NCBI GenBank assembly: GCA_002746795.1
Contig: PDQY01000041.1
Span: 1 to 35,160, forward strand
Direction: 5' to 3'
DNA: 35,160 nt
Origin: Chloroflexota bacterium
GTDB lineage: Bacteria > Chloroflexota > Anaerolineae > Promineifilales > Promineifilaceae
The first letter of the stretch is position 1. Each line of letters opens with the position of its first letter. The notes beneath the pieces were generated by a model. That model worked only from the letters and a program-made list of their open reading frames with translations, was not told the DNA's origin and ran no database searches. Of this stretch, positions 15,743 to 24,530 are shown piece after piece. The position numbers were made by a program, and so were the translations under genes.

Positions 15743-15903
15743 ACCTAAAGTTATCGCTGCTGACATTGTATGGATGAGCCTCACAAAACTCTCACAAGCC
15801 GCCGGCAGAAGCAGAAAAGGGCTGCTGGCTTGCCACCAAAATGATTTGTTGAGAAAACACTGGACATTATCTGTAAATCAGCGATAATGAAGCATCGTAT
15901 AAA

Positions 15904-15921
15904 TTGTGAAAATTGTCACAA
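15904..15921. promoter_or_regulatory. Rex-type operator (NADH/NAD sensing) at the hox promoter
   Basis: TTGTGA-N6-TCACAA forms a perfect palindrome, extended to nine bases per arm (15901-15924). Compared with the Rex consensus TTGTGAA-N4-TTCACAA it differs at one position. It overlaps the -35 box, which fits repression. A CRP/FNR-family site (TGTGA-N6-TCACA) is the alternative. Control by the NADH ratio would suit an NAD-linked hydrogenase. Confidence 0.6.
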
Positions 15922-15940
15922 TTTCTGCCTTTGATATGAT
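15913..15940 (+). promoter_or_regulatory. Sigma-70-like promoter of the hydrogenase operon
   Basis: TTGTCA (15913-15918) and TATGAT (15935-15940) are spaced by 16 bp, upstream of the hoxE ATG at 15974. Transcription would start near 15947, giving a short leader with AGGAGG at 15963-15968. Confidence 0.6.
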
Positions 15941-15973
15941 TGTTGCGAATCCCATTGGTAACAGGAGGTATGT

Positions 15974-16480
15974 ATGTTAAAAAAATCCCGTAAAGTGGAA
16001 CCCCCATCAGACGATAAGCGGTGGCGAATCGTCCAGGGAACCATGCGCCGAAACGGCTATGCACGGCATTCGCTCATTGAAACCCTCCACACAGTGCAAG
16101 AATCCTTTGGCTATTTAGATGAGGACTCTCTGCATTTTGTAGCAGAATCACTGCGTGTACCGCTAAGCCAGGTCTATGGCGTTTCCACATTCTATCATTT
16201 GTTCAGCCTGAAACCGGCCGGTAAACATACCTGTGTGGTATGCACAGGGACTGCATGTTATATCAAAGGAGCCCCCGATTTGCTCAATACCATCAAAGAA
16301 AATTATGACATTCAGCCTGAGGAAACAACGAAAGATGGTGAACTTTCGTTGTTAACAGCTCGGTGTGTTGGTTCTTGTGGTTTAGGCCCCGTCGCTCTGG
16401 TTGATGGCGAAGTGGCAGGCAAGCTCACTCCAGAAAAGATGCTGGGGCGGCTGCAGGAGGCGGTGACAAATGATGCATGA
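15974..16480 (+). CDS. hoxE: NAD-linked [NiFe] hydrogenase subunit HoxE (NuoE-like)
   Basis: A 168-aa thioredoxin-like [2Fe-2S] protein. The N-terminal helical part ([20 protein letters not shown]) is typical of NuoE, and the four cluster cysteines are in [13 protein letters not shown] and [16 protein letters not shown]. It joins the diaphorase module that passes electrons between NAD(H) and the hydrogenase. The ATG at 15974 follows AGGAGG by five bases; an ATG at 15970 is too close to it. It overlaps hoxF by 11 bp. Presence of HoxE next to HoxFUYH points to the cyanobacterial/Chloroflexota-type bidirectional enzyme rather than respiratory complex I. Confidence 0.92.
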   Translation: MLKKSRKVEPPSDDKRWRIVQGTMRRNGYARHSLIETLHTVQESFGYLDEDSLHFVAESLRVPLSQVYGVSTFYHLFSLKPAGKHTCVVCTGTACYIKGAPDLLNTIKENYDIQPEETTKDGELSLLTARCVGSCGLGPVALVDGEVAGKLTPEKMLGRLQEAVTNDA

Positions 16481-18116
16481 TAAATTTGAACAGATCACCG
16501 AAAGAGAAGAAGAAAAAGCTGGTGAATTGTCCCATACCGTAAAAGTATGTATGGCGGCTGGCTGTTTGTCTTCACAAAGTGATGCCCTCCTTGAGGCTCT
16601 CCAGGATAATGTGGGGGAACGAGGCTGTAAAATCAAAGGTGTTGGTTGCATGGGGCTGTGTGCTGAGGGGCCTTTGGTAGAGATTGACACCCAGAAGGGT
16701 GACACAGTTGAATCGGTTATGTACCAACATGTGACCCCAGACGATGCGGAAGAGCTGATAGCCTCTATCGACTCTGATCCAGTTGAGCGACTGAAGCTGG
16801 ATAAGGATGTGCCGTTCTTCAAGAATCAGGTAAAGATTGCCTTGGAAAATAGTGGTCAGATTGATCCCGAGCGGCTTGAGGAATATATCGCGGCTGGAGG
16901 CTATTGGGGATTATTAACGGCCGTTACCGAAATGGGACCAACTGAAGTCATCGACGAAATTGTGACCAGCGGCCTCCGTGGTCGTGGTGGCGGCGGCTAC
17001 CCTACCGGCCTCAAATGGAACACCGTCGCCAAAATGGAAGGTGCCATCAAATACATCATCTGCAACGCCGATGAAGGCGACCCTGGCGCCTTCATGGACC
17101 GCACCGTTTTAGAAAGCGACCCCCACCGCGTGCTAGAAGGAATGGCTCTGGCTGGTTACGCTGTCGGTGCCACCGAAGGCTACGTCTATGTCCGTGGTGA
17201 ATACCCCTTAGCTATCGAACGCCTCAAGAAAGCGATTCGTCAAGCCAAACGAATGGGCATCCTTGGTCACAATGTGTGTGGCACCACCTTCGATTTCAAC
17301 GTCCACATTCGCATTGGAGCCGGTGCCTTTGTCTGTGGTGAAGAAACAGCGCTCATTGCCTCCATCGAAGGTCAACGTGGTACGCCACGCCCCCGACCGC
17401 CCTATCCGGCAGAATATGGCCTATGGGGACATCCCACCCTCATCAACAACGTAGAATCCTTCGCCAATGTGCCTGCCATCATCCGCAATGGCGGTGATTG
17501 GTATGCCGACATCGGCACCGAAAATAGCAAAGGCACCAAAGTCTTTGCCCTGGCTGGTTCCATCCAAAACACAGGTATCATCGAAGTGCCAATGGGCATT
17601 ACCCTCAATGAAATCGTGTTTGACATGGGCGGTGGCATTCCCAATGGTCGTGAGTGCAAAGCTGTGCAAACAGGCGGCCCCTCTGGCGGTTGCATCCCCT
17701 TAGAATATTTTGACACACCTGTCGATTACGATTCCTTGCGTGAACTAGGCTCCATCATGGGGTCAGGCGGTATGATTGTCATGGACGAAACCTCGTCAAT
17801 GGTAGATGTCGCCCGCTATTTCATGGAATTCTGCATGTCAGAATCGTGTGGCAAATGCGTACCCTGCCGGGTGGGCACAGTGCATATGCACAACTTGCTC
17901 GACAAAATTTATTCTGGCAACGGCAGCTCGCGTGACCTGGCTCTGCTAGAAAAATTGTGTGAAATGGTAAAAGAAACAAGTCTCTGTGGTTTAGGTCAGA
18001 CCGCGCCGAATCCAGTGCTTAGCACCTTACGGTATTTCCGCCAGGAATATCTCGATCTATTGTCGGATGGTGAGACAGTGGCAAATGTTGAAGTAGAAGC
18101 GGAGGTGGCAGTATGA
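16470..18116 (+). CDS. hoxF: NAD-linked [NiFe] hydrogenase diaphorase subunit HoxF (NuoF-like)
   Basis: A 548-aa protein with an N-terminal thioredoxin-like [2Fe-2S] domain (about residues 22-110; cysteines in VCMAAGCLS and [14 protein letters not shown]), then the FMN/NADH-binding core and a C-terminal [4Fe-4S] domain. The core shows [16 protein letters not shown] and [14 protein letters not shown]; the 4Fe-4S motif is [12 protein letters not shown] with a fourth cysteine in [12 protein letters not shown]. It oxidises NADH or reduces NAD+. AGGAGG at 16455-16460 supports the ATG at 16470. Its only AACGGCCGTT copy is near the junction of the N-terminal domain with the core (16916). Confidence 0.95.
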   Translation: MMHDKFEQITEREEEKAGELSHTVKVCMAAGCLSSQSDALLEALQDNVGERGCKIKGVGCMGLCAEGPLVEIDTQKGDTVESVMYQHVTPDDAEELIASIDSDPVERLKLDKDVPFFKNQVKIALENSGQIDPERLEEYIAAGGYWGLLTAVTEMGPTEVIDEIVTSGLRGRGGGGYPTGLKWNTVAKMEGAIKYIICNADEGDPGAFMDRTVLESDPHRVLEGMALAGYAVGATEGYVYVRGEYPLAIERLKKAIRQAKRMGILGHNVCGTTFDFNVHIRIGAGAFVCGEETALIASIEGQRGTPRPRPPYPAEYGLWGHPTLINNVESFANVPAIIRNGGDWYADIGTENSKGTKVFALAGSIQNTGIIEVPMGITLNEIVFDMGGGIPNGRECKAVQTGGPSGGCIPLEYFDTPVDYDSLRELGSIMGSGGMIVMDETSSMVDVARYFMEFCMSESCGKCVPCRVGTVHMHNLLDKIYSGNGSSRDLALLEKLCEMVKETSLCGLGQTAPNPVLSTLRYFRQEYLDLLSDGETVANVEVEAEVAV

Positions 18117-18835
18117 GACGCTCATCCAAAGCGAGAACAATTAAGACTTTAAAGATTGATGGTAAAGATGTGGCTGCCAGACAGCATGAGACCATCTTGG
18201 AATTGGCACAAGAAAATGACATTTTCATCCCCACCCTTTGCCACATGGAAGGTTTGTCTGAATATGGCGGCTGCCGGTTGTGCCTGGTGGAGATAAAAGG
18301 CTCTAACAAACTGCAACCTGCTTGTATGACTACCGCCCGGGAAGGCATGGAAGTGGTGACTAATTCTGAGAAACTGCATGAGTATCGTACCATGATCCTC
18401 GATTTGCTGTTCTCAGAACGGAATCACATTTGCTCTGTGTGTGTGTCAAACGGGAATTGTGATCTGCAATATCTGTCCCTGAAATTGGGCATGACACACA
18501 TTAACGTGCCCTATCTCAACCCATCTGTTCCTGTGGATATGTCCCACGATTACTTTGTGATGGATCACAATCGCTGCATTTTATGTCAACGTTGCGTGCG
18601 CGTGTGCAGCGAAGTGGAGTGGGCCTCAACCAAAGGCGTGATGGGTCGTGGTATCAATACCCGCATTATCCATGACCTGAATGGTACTTGGGGTGATTCT
18701 GATACTTGTACAAGCTGTGGTAAGTGTGTCAATATTTGCCCAACTGGCGCATTGTTTGAGAAAGGTAAATCAGCTGGTGAAATGGAAAAACGGCGCGATT
18801 GGTTACCTTACTTGAAGCTGATGCACGAGGATTAA
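18113..18835 (+). CDS. hoxU: NAD-linked [NiFe] hydrogenase subunit HoxU (NuoG N-terminal-like)
   Basis: A 240-aa iron-sulfur protein resembling the N-terminus of NuoG. It has a ferredoxin-type [2Fe-2S] site ([15 protein letters not shown] with a later QPACMT), a His/Cys site ([14 protein letters not shown]) and two [4Fe-4S] motifs ([11 protein letters not shown] and [17 protein letters not shown]). It wires HoxF to the hydrogenase dimer. Its ATG overlaps the hoxF stop (ATGA), with GGAGG upstream, and hoxY follows after three bases. The short length without the large NuoG C-terminal domain fits HoxU. Confidence 0.93.
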   Translation: MRRSSKARTIKTLKIDGKDVAARQHETILELAQENDIFIPTLCHMEGLSEYGGCRLCLVEIKGSNKLQPACMTTAREGMEVVTNSEKLHEYRTMILDLLFSERNHICSVCVSNGNCDLQYLSLKLGMTHINVPYLNPSVPVDMSHDYFVMDHNRCILCQRCVRVCSEVEWASTKGVMGRGINTRIIHDLNGTWGDSDTCTSCGKCVNICPTGALFEKGKSAGEMEKRRDWLPYLKLMHED

Positions 18836-18838
18836 ACT

Positions 18839-19375
18839 ATGAGTGAAAAAGCAATCATGGCAACCGTATGGCTGGATGGCTGCTCAGGCTGTCATATGTC
18901 ATTCTTGGACATTGATGAACGTATCCTGCAAATTGCAGAAAAAGCAGATTTGGTTTACAGCCCGCTGGTTGACATTAAAGAGTTCCCGGAAATGGCAGAT
19001 GTGACCCTGATTGAGGGTGCTGTTAGTAGTCAAGAAGATTTGGAAAAAATCAAGAAGGTACGGGCGCATACCAAAATTTTGGTGTCGTTGGGTGATTGTG
19101 CCGTCACGGCTAATGTGCCTGGCATGCGTAATCCGTTCAACGTGGATGACGTGATGGATCGCGCTTACATCGAAAACTCAGCCACCAATCCGCATATTCC
19201 GGTAGAAGTGATTCCCCCCTTGATGAAGACATCAGTGCCTGTGCATCAGGTTGTGGATGTGGATGTTTTTGTCCCAGGCTGTCCGCCCCACGCTGACACG
19301 ATTTTCTTTGTGCTTGCGGAGTTGCTGGAAGGCCGCATCCCGGATCTGACGGAGATGACGAGGTTTGGGGTGTAA
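18839..19375 (+). CDS. hoxY: [NiFe] hydrogenase small subunit HoxY
   Basis: A 178-aa small subunit carrying the proximal [4Fe-4S] cluster. Ligands are visible as Cys15 and Cys18 in WLDGCSGCHMSFLDID, a third in SLGDCAVTANVPGMRN and a fourth in FVPGCPPHADTIF. There is no signal peptide and no extra ferredoxin-like C-terminal part, as expected for cytoplasmic group 3d enzymes. It pairs with HoxH. A 86-bp spacer with a heptamer-based inverted repeat separates it from hoxH, unlike the tight packing of the preceding genes. Confidence 0.94.
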   Translation: MSEKAIMATVWLDGCSGCHMSFLDIDERILQIAEKADLVYSPLVDIKEFPEMADVTLIEGAVSSQEDLEKIKKVRAHTKILVSLGDCAVTANVPGMRNPFNVDDVMDRAYIENSATNPHIPVEVIPPLMKTSVPVHQVVDVDVFVPGCPPHADTIFFVLAELLEGRIPDLTEMTRFGV

Positions 19376-19380
19376 ATGAG

Positions 19381-19443
19381 GACTAGGGTCTTGGGATTAG
19401 AGGCTGGCTTTTACTGATCGCCATTCCTCAATCCCCAATCCCC
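19381..19443. repeat. Heptanucleotide repeat arms in the hoxY-hoxH spacer
   Basis: Left arm: GACTAGG, GTCTTGG, GATTAGA (19381-19401). Right arm: ATTCCTC, AATCCCC, AATCCCC (19423-19443). TTGGGATTAGAGG and CCTCAATCCCCAA are near inverse complements, so the hoxYH transcript can form a hairpin here. Confidence 0.6.
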
Positions 19444-19461
19444 AGGACAAGGAAAAATCCT

Positions 19462-20886
19462 ATGAGCAAAACAATTACGATTGATCCCGTGACCCGCATT
19501 GAGGGTCATAGCAAAATTACGATTCAACTGGATGATGATGGTCAGGTGGAGGATGCACGTTTTCATGTGACTCAGTTCCGTGGTTTTGAGAAGTTATCTG
19601 AAGGACGGCCGTTTCATGAAATGCCAGCGCTTACTGCTCGTGTTTGTGGTATTTGCCCGGTTAGCCATCTAATCGCATCTGCCAAGACTTGTGATGCTTT
19701 GTTAGCTGTCAGGCCGCCGCGCACGGCGCGTAACTTGCGCCGTATCATGAACTTAAGCCAGATCATCCAATCTCATGCGTTGAGTTTCTTCCATCTTTCA
19801 TCGCCTGACTTGGTAATGGGCATGGATGCCGATCCCGCTAAACGTCATTTGTTTGGTGTGGCTCAGGCGAAGCCGCAGTTGGCGATGGATGGGATTGCCC
19901 TGCGCCAGTTTGGGCAGCAGATTATTGAGCTGTTGGGCGGCAAACGGATCCATCCTGCCTGGATTGTGCCTGGTGGTGTTAGCCATCCTTTGTCGGCGGA
20001 ACACCGCAACGAAATTTTGGCGAGAATTCCTGAAGCATTAAAGCAGGCACAGCGTACTTTGGATTGGTACAAAGCGACCTTTGCCCAATTCACTGAAGAG
20101 ATCCGTACCTTTGCCAATTTCCCGACCCTTTTTATGGGCATGGTAAATCCTGAAGGATTGATCTCGATGTATGCTGGCAAGATTCGCATCGTTGATGCTC
20201 AAGGTGATATTGTGGCGGATCATCTTGACTACCATACTTATCAAGATTGGATGGCAGAAGCGGTTGAGCCAGATTCTTACCTGAAATCGCCGTATTACAA
20301 GCCGATGGGGTATCCACAAGGTATTTTCCGTGTGGGACCTTTAGCTCGTTTGAATATCTGTTCTCATTGTGGCACGGATCGTGCTGACATGGAATTGGCT
20401 GAGTTCCGTTCGCTGCAACGTGGGGCGGTGTTGAGTTCATTCCATTACCATTATGCCCGTCTTATCGAGATTATTTACTGCATCGAGCGCATCAATAATT
20501 TGCTCAATGATCCTGATATTTTGGATGATCATGTGCGTGCGCATGCTGAACCGAACCAGTTTGAGGGTGTGGGGATGTCTGAGGCACCACGGGGCACGCT
20601 GATGCACCATTACAAGATTAATCGTGATGGCCATATTGAGTGGGTGAACATGATTATCGCTACGGGTAACAATAATCTGGCGATGAACAAGGGTGTTTAC
20701 CAGGTGGCTAAGCATTTTGTGCAAGGTGAGAAAATTCAAGAGGGGATGTTGAATCGTGTAGAAGCGGTGATTCGCACGTTTGATCCTTGCTTGAGCTGCT
20801 CGACGCATGCTTTTGGCCAGATGCCGCTGCATGTGCAGGTGTTGGCACCCGATGGTGACGTGTTGGATGAGAGGTATCAGGCGTGA
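19462..20886 (+). CDS. hoxH: [NiFe] hydrogenase large subunit HoxH
   Basis: A 474-aa large subunit. The N-terminal nickel-site motif is RVCGICPVSHLIAS with Cys62 and Cys65, and the C-terminal motif is DPCLSCSTHA with Cys443 and Cys446. His449-Ala450 mark the expected processing point, so about 24 C-terminal residues would be removed after nickel insertion. The motif spellings match group 3d NAD-linked bidirectional hydrogenases. The maturation protease is encoded 300 bp downstream; the hyp genes are not in the window. A good stem-loop plus T-run follows the stop. Unlike most genes here it has no exact AACGGCCGTT, only one near-copy at 19604. Confidence 0.96.
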   Translation: MSKTITIDPVTRIEGHSKITIQLDDDGQVEDARFHVTQFRGFEKLSEGRPFHEMPALTARVCGICPVSHLIASAKTCDALLAVRPPRTARNLRRIMNLSQIIQSHALSFFHLSSPDLVMGMDADPAKRHLFGVAQAKPQLAMDGIALRQFGQQIIELLGGKRIHPAWIVPGGVSHPLSAEHRNEILARIPEALKQAQRTLDWYKATFAQFTEEIRTFANFPTLFMGMVNPEGLISMYAGKIRIVDAQGDIVADHLDYHTYQDWMAEAVEPDSYLKSPYYKPMGYPQGIFRVGPLARLNICSHCGTDRADMELAEFRSLQRGAVLSSFHYHYARLIEIIYCIERINNLLNDPDILDDHVRAHAEPNQFEGVGMSEAPRGTLMHHYKINRDGHIEWVNMIIATGNNNLAMNKGVYQVAKHFVQGEKIQEGMLNRVEAVIRTFDPCLSCSTHAFGQMPLHVQVLAPDGDVLDERYQA

Positions 20887-20909
20887 TTTGCCAATGGTAA
20901 ATGGGAATC

Positions 20910-20941
20910 GGTGATCGGCTGGGCTGGTCACCAATTTTTTT
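20910..20941 (+). terminator. Rho-independent terminator of the hox structural operon
   Basis: GGTGATC (20910-20916) pairs with GGTCACC (20926-20932), seven pairs with one G-T, nine-base loop, followed by AA and seven Ts. It lies 24 bp after the hoxH stop. Confidence 0.75.
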
Positions 20942-21185
20942 GTTTGCTTAGACGTGGCGGATACGATGTCGTCAGGTTGCTAAATTCTGTGTTTTTTTGC
21001 CCTGGGCGTTTATGGAACTTAACAAATGTACGCAGGTATCTCAACAGGTATTTGTATCTAACGTTTAAGTGTTGACATAATCTTCTTTTTAAACCAGGTT
21101 TACGGAAGCGCTGGTTGACGTAGGTGATTTGTTAAGGATTGACGATGAAATAAAATACGGATCAGGGCTTGCTTGAGATTTTTTT
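20942..21185. other. Spacer before the hydrogenase protease
   Basis: No gene is supported here. The spacer holds a short copy of the intergenic repeat (21136-21160) and an AACCAG...CTGGTT inverted repeat (21092-21116). A TTGACA at 21072 has no suitable -10 box, so I could not place a promoter for the protease. Confidence 0.4.
21136..21160. repeat. Short copy of the two-hairpin repeat (core only)
   Basis: AAGGATTGACGATGAAATAA followed by AATACGG is identical over about 25 bp with the left end of copy B (27357-27382), then homology stops. Only the left arm of hairpin 1 is present, so it cannot fold like the full copies. Confidence 0.75.
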
Positions 21186-21635
21186 ATGAAGGTTTTGTTA
21201 ATTGGATATGGTAATCCGCTGCGAAAGGATGATGGTATTGGGTGGCGGGTTGTGGAGGAAATTGAGAAGGGGCAGTTGTTCATGGCCAATTGTCAATTGT
21301 CCACGATTGTGACGCACCAATTATTGCCGGAGTTGACAGGGGATGTGAGTGAAGCGGAGCTGGTGATTTTTGTGGATGCGTCGGTAGAGGGGGAGCCAGG
21401 CACGATTGCGGTGCAGGCGTTAGCCCCGGTGGAGCAGCGGATTGGGGCGTTGACGCACCATTTTGATCCGGCGGGTTTGTTGGGGTATGCGCGGGATTTG
21501 TACGGCCGTTTTCCGCGAGCGTATTTGGTGACGATAACGGCCGTTTCTCTGGGGTATGGTGAAGGATTATCACCTCTTATCGAAGCGCTTGTGCCAGAGA
21601 TATTGCAGCAAATCAAACAAGTTGTGCATCTGTGA
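21186..21635 (+). CDS. Hydrogenase maturation protease, HoxW/HyaD-like
   Basis: A 149-aa nickel-dependent endopeptidase of the HyaD/HupD/HoxW family. The start LLIGYGNPLRKDDGIGWRVV contains the metal-binding acidic residue region, LVIFVDASVEGEPG holds the second conserved Asp, and LTHHFDPAGLLGYA carries the family His. It would trim the HoxH C-terminus after nickel insertion. Context supports this because it is the next gene after hoxH. It may be on a separate transcript, since a terminator intervenes. Residues ~35-42 (MANCQLST) are encoded by ATTGTCAATTGTC, which resembles the heptamer repeats in nearby spacers. Confidence 0.9.
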   Translation: MKVLLIGYGNPLRKDDGIGWRVVEEIEKGQLFMANCQLSTIVTHQLLPELTGDVSEAELVIFVDASVEGEPGTIAVQALAPVEQRIGALTHHFDPAGLLGYARDLYGRFPRAYLVTITAVSLGYGEGLSPLIEALVPEILQQIKQVVHL

Positions 21636-21690
21636 CAAGGTGAGGTTTTTCAGGAATAATCCACCTGGAAATGGGTTACCACTCATGTAT

Positions 21691-21717
21691 GACAAACCCT
21701 AAACAGGGTTGTCGGCC
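21691..21717 (+). terminator. Stem-loop after the hydrogenase protease
   Basis: GACAAACCCT-AAAC-AGGGTTGTC can form a nine-pair stem with one bulged A, followed by GGCC and TTTT at 21716-21720. It probably ends transcription from the hydrogenase side; the T-run is short and not adjacent, so efficiency is uncertain. Confidence 0.5.
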
Positions 21718-21721
21718 TTTT

Positions 21722-21778
21722 AGGAGAAAATAAATATATCTCCTGATATAATTCTACTGTATCCCAAAAATCAGGAGA
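21722..21778 (+). promoter_or_regulatory. deoB leader: extended -10 promoter and alternative hairpins covering the ribosome-binding site
   Basis: TGATATAAT (21744-21752) is a perfect extended -10. TCTCCTGAT (21739-21747) is the exact inverse complement of ATCAGGAGA (21770-21778), which contains the deoB ribosome-binding site. AGGAGA (21722-21727) can pair with TCTCCT (21739-21744) instead, so the two hairpins exclude each other in read-through RNA. Confidence 0.5.
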
Positions 21779-21784
21779 ATTCCC

Positions 21785-22966
21785 ATGACGATAAATCGCG
21801 TAGTTGTAATTGTTTTAGATAGTGTGGGTATTGGCGAACTGCCAGATGCTGCTGCCTTTGGCGACGTGGGCAGCCATACGCTGGGCAGTATGGCTCGTGT
21901 GGTTGGCGGCCTCAAGGTTCCCAATCTGGAGAAAATGGGGCTGGGCAATATCGCTATTTTGGATGGCGTGCTGCCCCAAACAGAACCAACGGCCGTTTAT
22001 GGCAAAATGGCTGAGATTTCCGCAGGTAAGGACACCACCACCGGCCATTGGGAGTTGATGGGCATTGAACTCAAACAAGCTTTCCCTCTCTATCCTGATG
22101 GCTTCCCCCCTGAGGTGATGGAGCGTTTCGAGGCGGAAATTGGGCGTGGCACTCTAGGCAACTATCCCGCTTCTGGCACCATCATCCTCAACGAACTGGG
22201 TGAAGAACACATGGCGACAGGCAAGCCCATCGTTTACACTTCTGGTGACAGTGTTTTCCAGATTGCTGCTCACGAGGAAATCATTCCTATCGACGAGTTG
22301 TATCACATGTGCCATGTGGCGCGTGAGATTTTGCGTGGTGAGCATGAGGTGAGTCGTATCATCGCCCGGCCATTTGTGGGCGAACCGGGTAACTTCACTC
22401 GCACGGCCAATCGTCACGATTACTCGGTGGTGCCGCCACAGCCGACTTTGCTAGACAAAATCGAAGCAGCCGGGCAAATGGTCTATGCGATAGGCAAAAT
22501 CAATGACATTTTTGTGGGTCAGGGCATTACGGATTATGTGACGACGCAAGACAACATGGATGGCGTGGACAAGACCATTGCTGCCCTTAAAGAGCGAACA
22601 GAAAAAGGATTCATCTTCACCAATCTGGTGGACTTTGACGCTAAATTCGGCCATCGTAACAATCCAGCAGGGTATGCCAACTGTTTGGCTGAATTTGACC
22701 AACGCTTACCAGAAATTGTGGCGGCGCTGACAGATGACGATGTGTTGGCGATTACTGCTGACCACGGCAATGATCCCGTAACGCCCAGCACGGATCACTC
22801 CCGCGAATATGTGCCTGTGCTCATCATTGGCAAACCGGTGAAGGCTGGTGTCAATATTGGGGTACGCCGCACATTTGGAGATTTAGCCGCGACCATAGCG
22901 GAGATGCTGGGGGTAGAACGGCCGTTAATCGGCACAAGTTTTATGCAAGAGATATTGGCGGACTAA
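21785..22966 (+). CDS. deoB: Phosphopentomutase
   Basis: A 393-aa cytoplasmic metalloenzyme of the alkaline phosphatase superfamily that interconverts (deoxy)ribose 1- and 5-phosphate in nucleoside use. Diagnostic segments are [42 protein letters not shown] with the phosphorylated Thr region, [14 protein letters not shown] and the metal ligands in [20 protein letters not shown]. The length is typical. AGGAG lies seven bases before the ATG. It converges on the lipoprotein gene with only 40 bp between. No other nucleoside genes are adjacent. Confidence 0.97.
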   Translation: MTINRVVVIVLDSVGIGELPDAAAFGDVGSHTLGSMARVVGGLKVPNLEKMGLGNIAILDGVLPQTEPTAVYGKMAEISAGKDTTTGHWELMGIELKQAFPLYPDGFPPEVMERFEAEIGRGTLGNYPASGTIILNELGEEHMATGKPIVYTSGDSVFQIAAHEEIIPIDELYHMCHVAREILRGEHEVSRIIARPFVGEPGNFTRTANRHDYSVVPPQPTLLDKIEAAGQMVYAIGKINDIFVGQGITDYVTTQDNMDGVDKTIAALKERTEKGFIFTNLVDFDAKFGHRNNPAGYANCLAEFDQRLPEIVAALTDDDVLAITADHGNDPVTPSTDHSREYVPVLIIGKPVKAGVNIGVRRTFGDLAATIAEMLGVERPLIGTSFMQEILAD

Positions 22967-22990
22967 CAGTTGAAGATGACAGATTGACTG

Positions 22991-23025
22991 CACTGGCCAC
23001 GGCTTGCTATTCACTGGTCACGGCA
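22991..23025. repeat. Heptamer-phased repeat at the deoB/lipoprotein junction
   Basis: CACTGGC-CACGGCT (22991-23004) recurs as CACTGGT-CACGGCA (23012-23025), exactly 21 bp (three heptamers) downstream. The lipoprotein stop codon (23007) lies inside, so the repeat forms its last residues. Confidence 0.5.
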
Positions 23026-24488
23026 AATGGTGACTGAATGATACGCCGGTTGCGCTGGAAGGGGACATCTGAGCCTAATGGTTCAAAATCCTTAGTTGTG
23101 CCAGCATCCCAATGCAAGACAGCGAAAAGCGAATCAGTGATAGTTTCTGAATCGATAGTGACGGTGACATCTCGATTGATGCCAGGCGCCAGCCAGGTTT
23201 GCCCGATGATGTCACCCAGTTCGCCATCGTCATTGGTGTAGATAACGACCCAGGCGCTGCTGTCGGTGATGGCGTATGGTAGGGTAACGGCCGTTTCTCC
23301 ATCTACTTCTTGCAATGCTTGATCTTCGGTGATGAGATAGTTGCCGGGATTGGTGTTAAAGCTAAATGGATGGGCGATGCGTCCCTGATACACCACTTGA
23401 AAATCCCCTCCGATGAAATCAAATTTATCGCCAGGTTCCTTGTCGATATGCAAGAAGACGAACAGCTCTTCAGTGATTTGGTTGCTTGATAACTTGACGG
23501 GCACAAATTCATTGAGGCCATTGTCTAGCGGAGCGGATCCGATGATAATGCCAGGGCTGCCGCCATCATCAGCATAAACGGCGACCCAACCGGGACCATT
23601 GCTCACAACACGCTCAACTACAATTTGATTATTGATGACGGGCTGGTCAAAAATCACGGCTTGGGGTGGGAATGTCGCTTCAATTTCTGCTGCCACCGGT
23701 TCTCCTATGGCCAGCACTGGTAAATCTTCTTCGGGGAAATCAAAATGTTGCTCGCGCCCCGTGTCTGCGTGCAGCATGATGTAGAGGTGGGGTGTGGCTT
23801 CTCGCCAGGGAATTGGCACCACAATGTTTTCTGATGTGCCAGCTTGCACAGAGGTGAAGCCTAAAATAGTGCCTATGGCGTCAGCTTCTTGTGTGTAAAC
23901 GACAACCCATCCTGGGCCTGGTGAACGGACATTGTCGATGGCAATGAGGCCATCTTCTAACACATCCTGGTCGCTGGCCTGGATTTCTGGTAGCTGCATT
24001 TGCCGGTTAATGGCAAAGGATTGGGCGACGGTGCTGCCATTTTCAAGCAGGGGATCATCTTCCCCCGGAAAATCGAAGCTGTCTTTGCTGCCTGCGTTGT
24101 GGTGAATCATGGCGGTCAAGGTATCTGTGGCTTGCAATGGTTCAATGACTACTTCTACTGCGCTGTTGGTGCCACTGGTAACGGCCGTTTGCCCCAGCAC
24201 TTCTCCTACCTGACCATCATGTTCGGCATGGATAACGACCCACGCCGGTTCTAGCACGGTGACATTGTCGATGACCAGGAGGCCATCGTTGTTGAGTGGC
24301 TGGTCTGAGACGGACAGGGTGGGCCGCCTGGGGGTGTTGGTGGGTTCAGGCGTGGGGGTGTCTGTGGGTTGAGCAGGCGTGGCGGTATGGAGAACGGCCG
24401 TGGCCGCTGGTGTGGGTGTTGGCTTAGCGTTTCCGCAAGCCGTTAGCAATAGCAAAATCAGGGAAATAACGATCAACTGTTTTAACAA
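23007..24488 (-). CDS. Lipoprotein with four DUF7282-like repeats
   Basis: A 493-aa predicted lipoprotein. The N-terminus has a hydrophobic signal ending in LLLLTACG with Cys18 as lipidation site, then a Thr/Pro-rich linker to about residue 53. Four tandem beta-rich repeats of roughly 105 residues follow, each with a SDQxLxxxG...V...W/AWVVI(H/Y) start, a GxIxG turn and a LHxDxGxxxxFDFPxxD end. These resemble DUF7282 domains known from Chloroflexota and halophilic archaea. It probably sits on the outer face of the membrane; ligand unknown. The start is a TTG at 24488 with GAGG five bases upstream, inside a duplicated 17-bp leader. It may be co-transcribed with comEC. Confidence 0.85.
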   Translation of the reverse strand: MLKQLIVISLILLLLTACGNAKPTPTPAATAVLHTATPAQPTDTPTPEPTNTPRRPTLSVSDQPLNNDGLLVIDNVTVLEPAWVVIHAEHDGQVGEVLGQTAVTSGTNSAVEVVIEPLQATDTLTAMIHHNAGSKDSFDFPGEDDPLLENGSTVAQSFAINRQMQLPEIQASDQDVLEDGLIAIDNVRSPGPGWVVVYTQEADAIGTILGFTSVQAGTSENIVVPIPWREATPHLYIMLHADTGREQHFDFPEEDLPVLAIGEPVAAEIEATFPPQAVIFDQPVINNQIVVERVVSNGPGWVAVYADDGGSPGIIIGSAPLDNGLNEFVPVKLSSNQITEELFVFLHIDKEPGDKFDFIGGDFQVVYQGRIAHPFSFNTNPGNYLITEDQALQEVDGETAVTLPYAITDSSAWVVIYTNDDGELGDIIGQTWLAPGINRDVTVTIDSETITDSLFAVLHWDAGTTKDFEPLGSDVPFQRNRRIIQSPFAVTSE

Positions 24489-24491
24489 AAC

Positions 24492-24525
24492 AACCTCGCT
24501 TAAAAATTAACCTCGCTTAAAAATT
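24492..24525. repeat. 17-bp perfect tandem duplication at the lipoprotein ribosome-binding site
   Basis: AACCTCGCTTAAAAATT occurs twice in a row (24492-24508, 24509-24525). On the minus strand each copy carries GCGAGG; the copy nearest the gene supplies the ribosome-binding site for the TTG start. Confidence 0.75.
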
Positions 24526-24530
24526 AGTAA

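Larger units (their letters stand above)
15633..15973. other. Divergent intergenic region between eCIS and hydrogenase operons
   Basis: This 341-bp spacer holds no supported gene. It contains a 10-bp perfect inverted repeat at 15703-15742, about 70 bp upstream of the eCIS run, and a Rex-type operator with an overlapping promoter at 15901-15940 for the hydrogenase operon. I found no convincing minus-strand -35/-10 pair for the eCIS. Confidence 0.6.

Noticed and set aside
15974..18835. Respiratory complex I fragment (NuoEFG)
   Set aside because: The following genes carry nickel-site motifs (RVCGICPVSH, DPCLSCSTHA) and a small-subunit CSGCH motif, so the NuoEFG-like genes are HoxEFU.
20437..20934. 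165-aa minus-strand frame
   Set aside because: Antisense to the conserved hoxH gene and without family features.
21072..21100. TTGACA as promoter for the hydrogenase protease
   Set aside because: No -10-like hexamer at 16-18 bp spacing (sequence there is CAGGTT-like).
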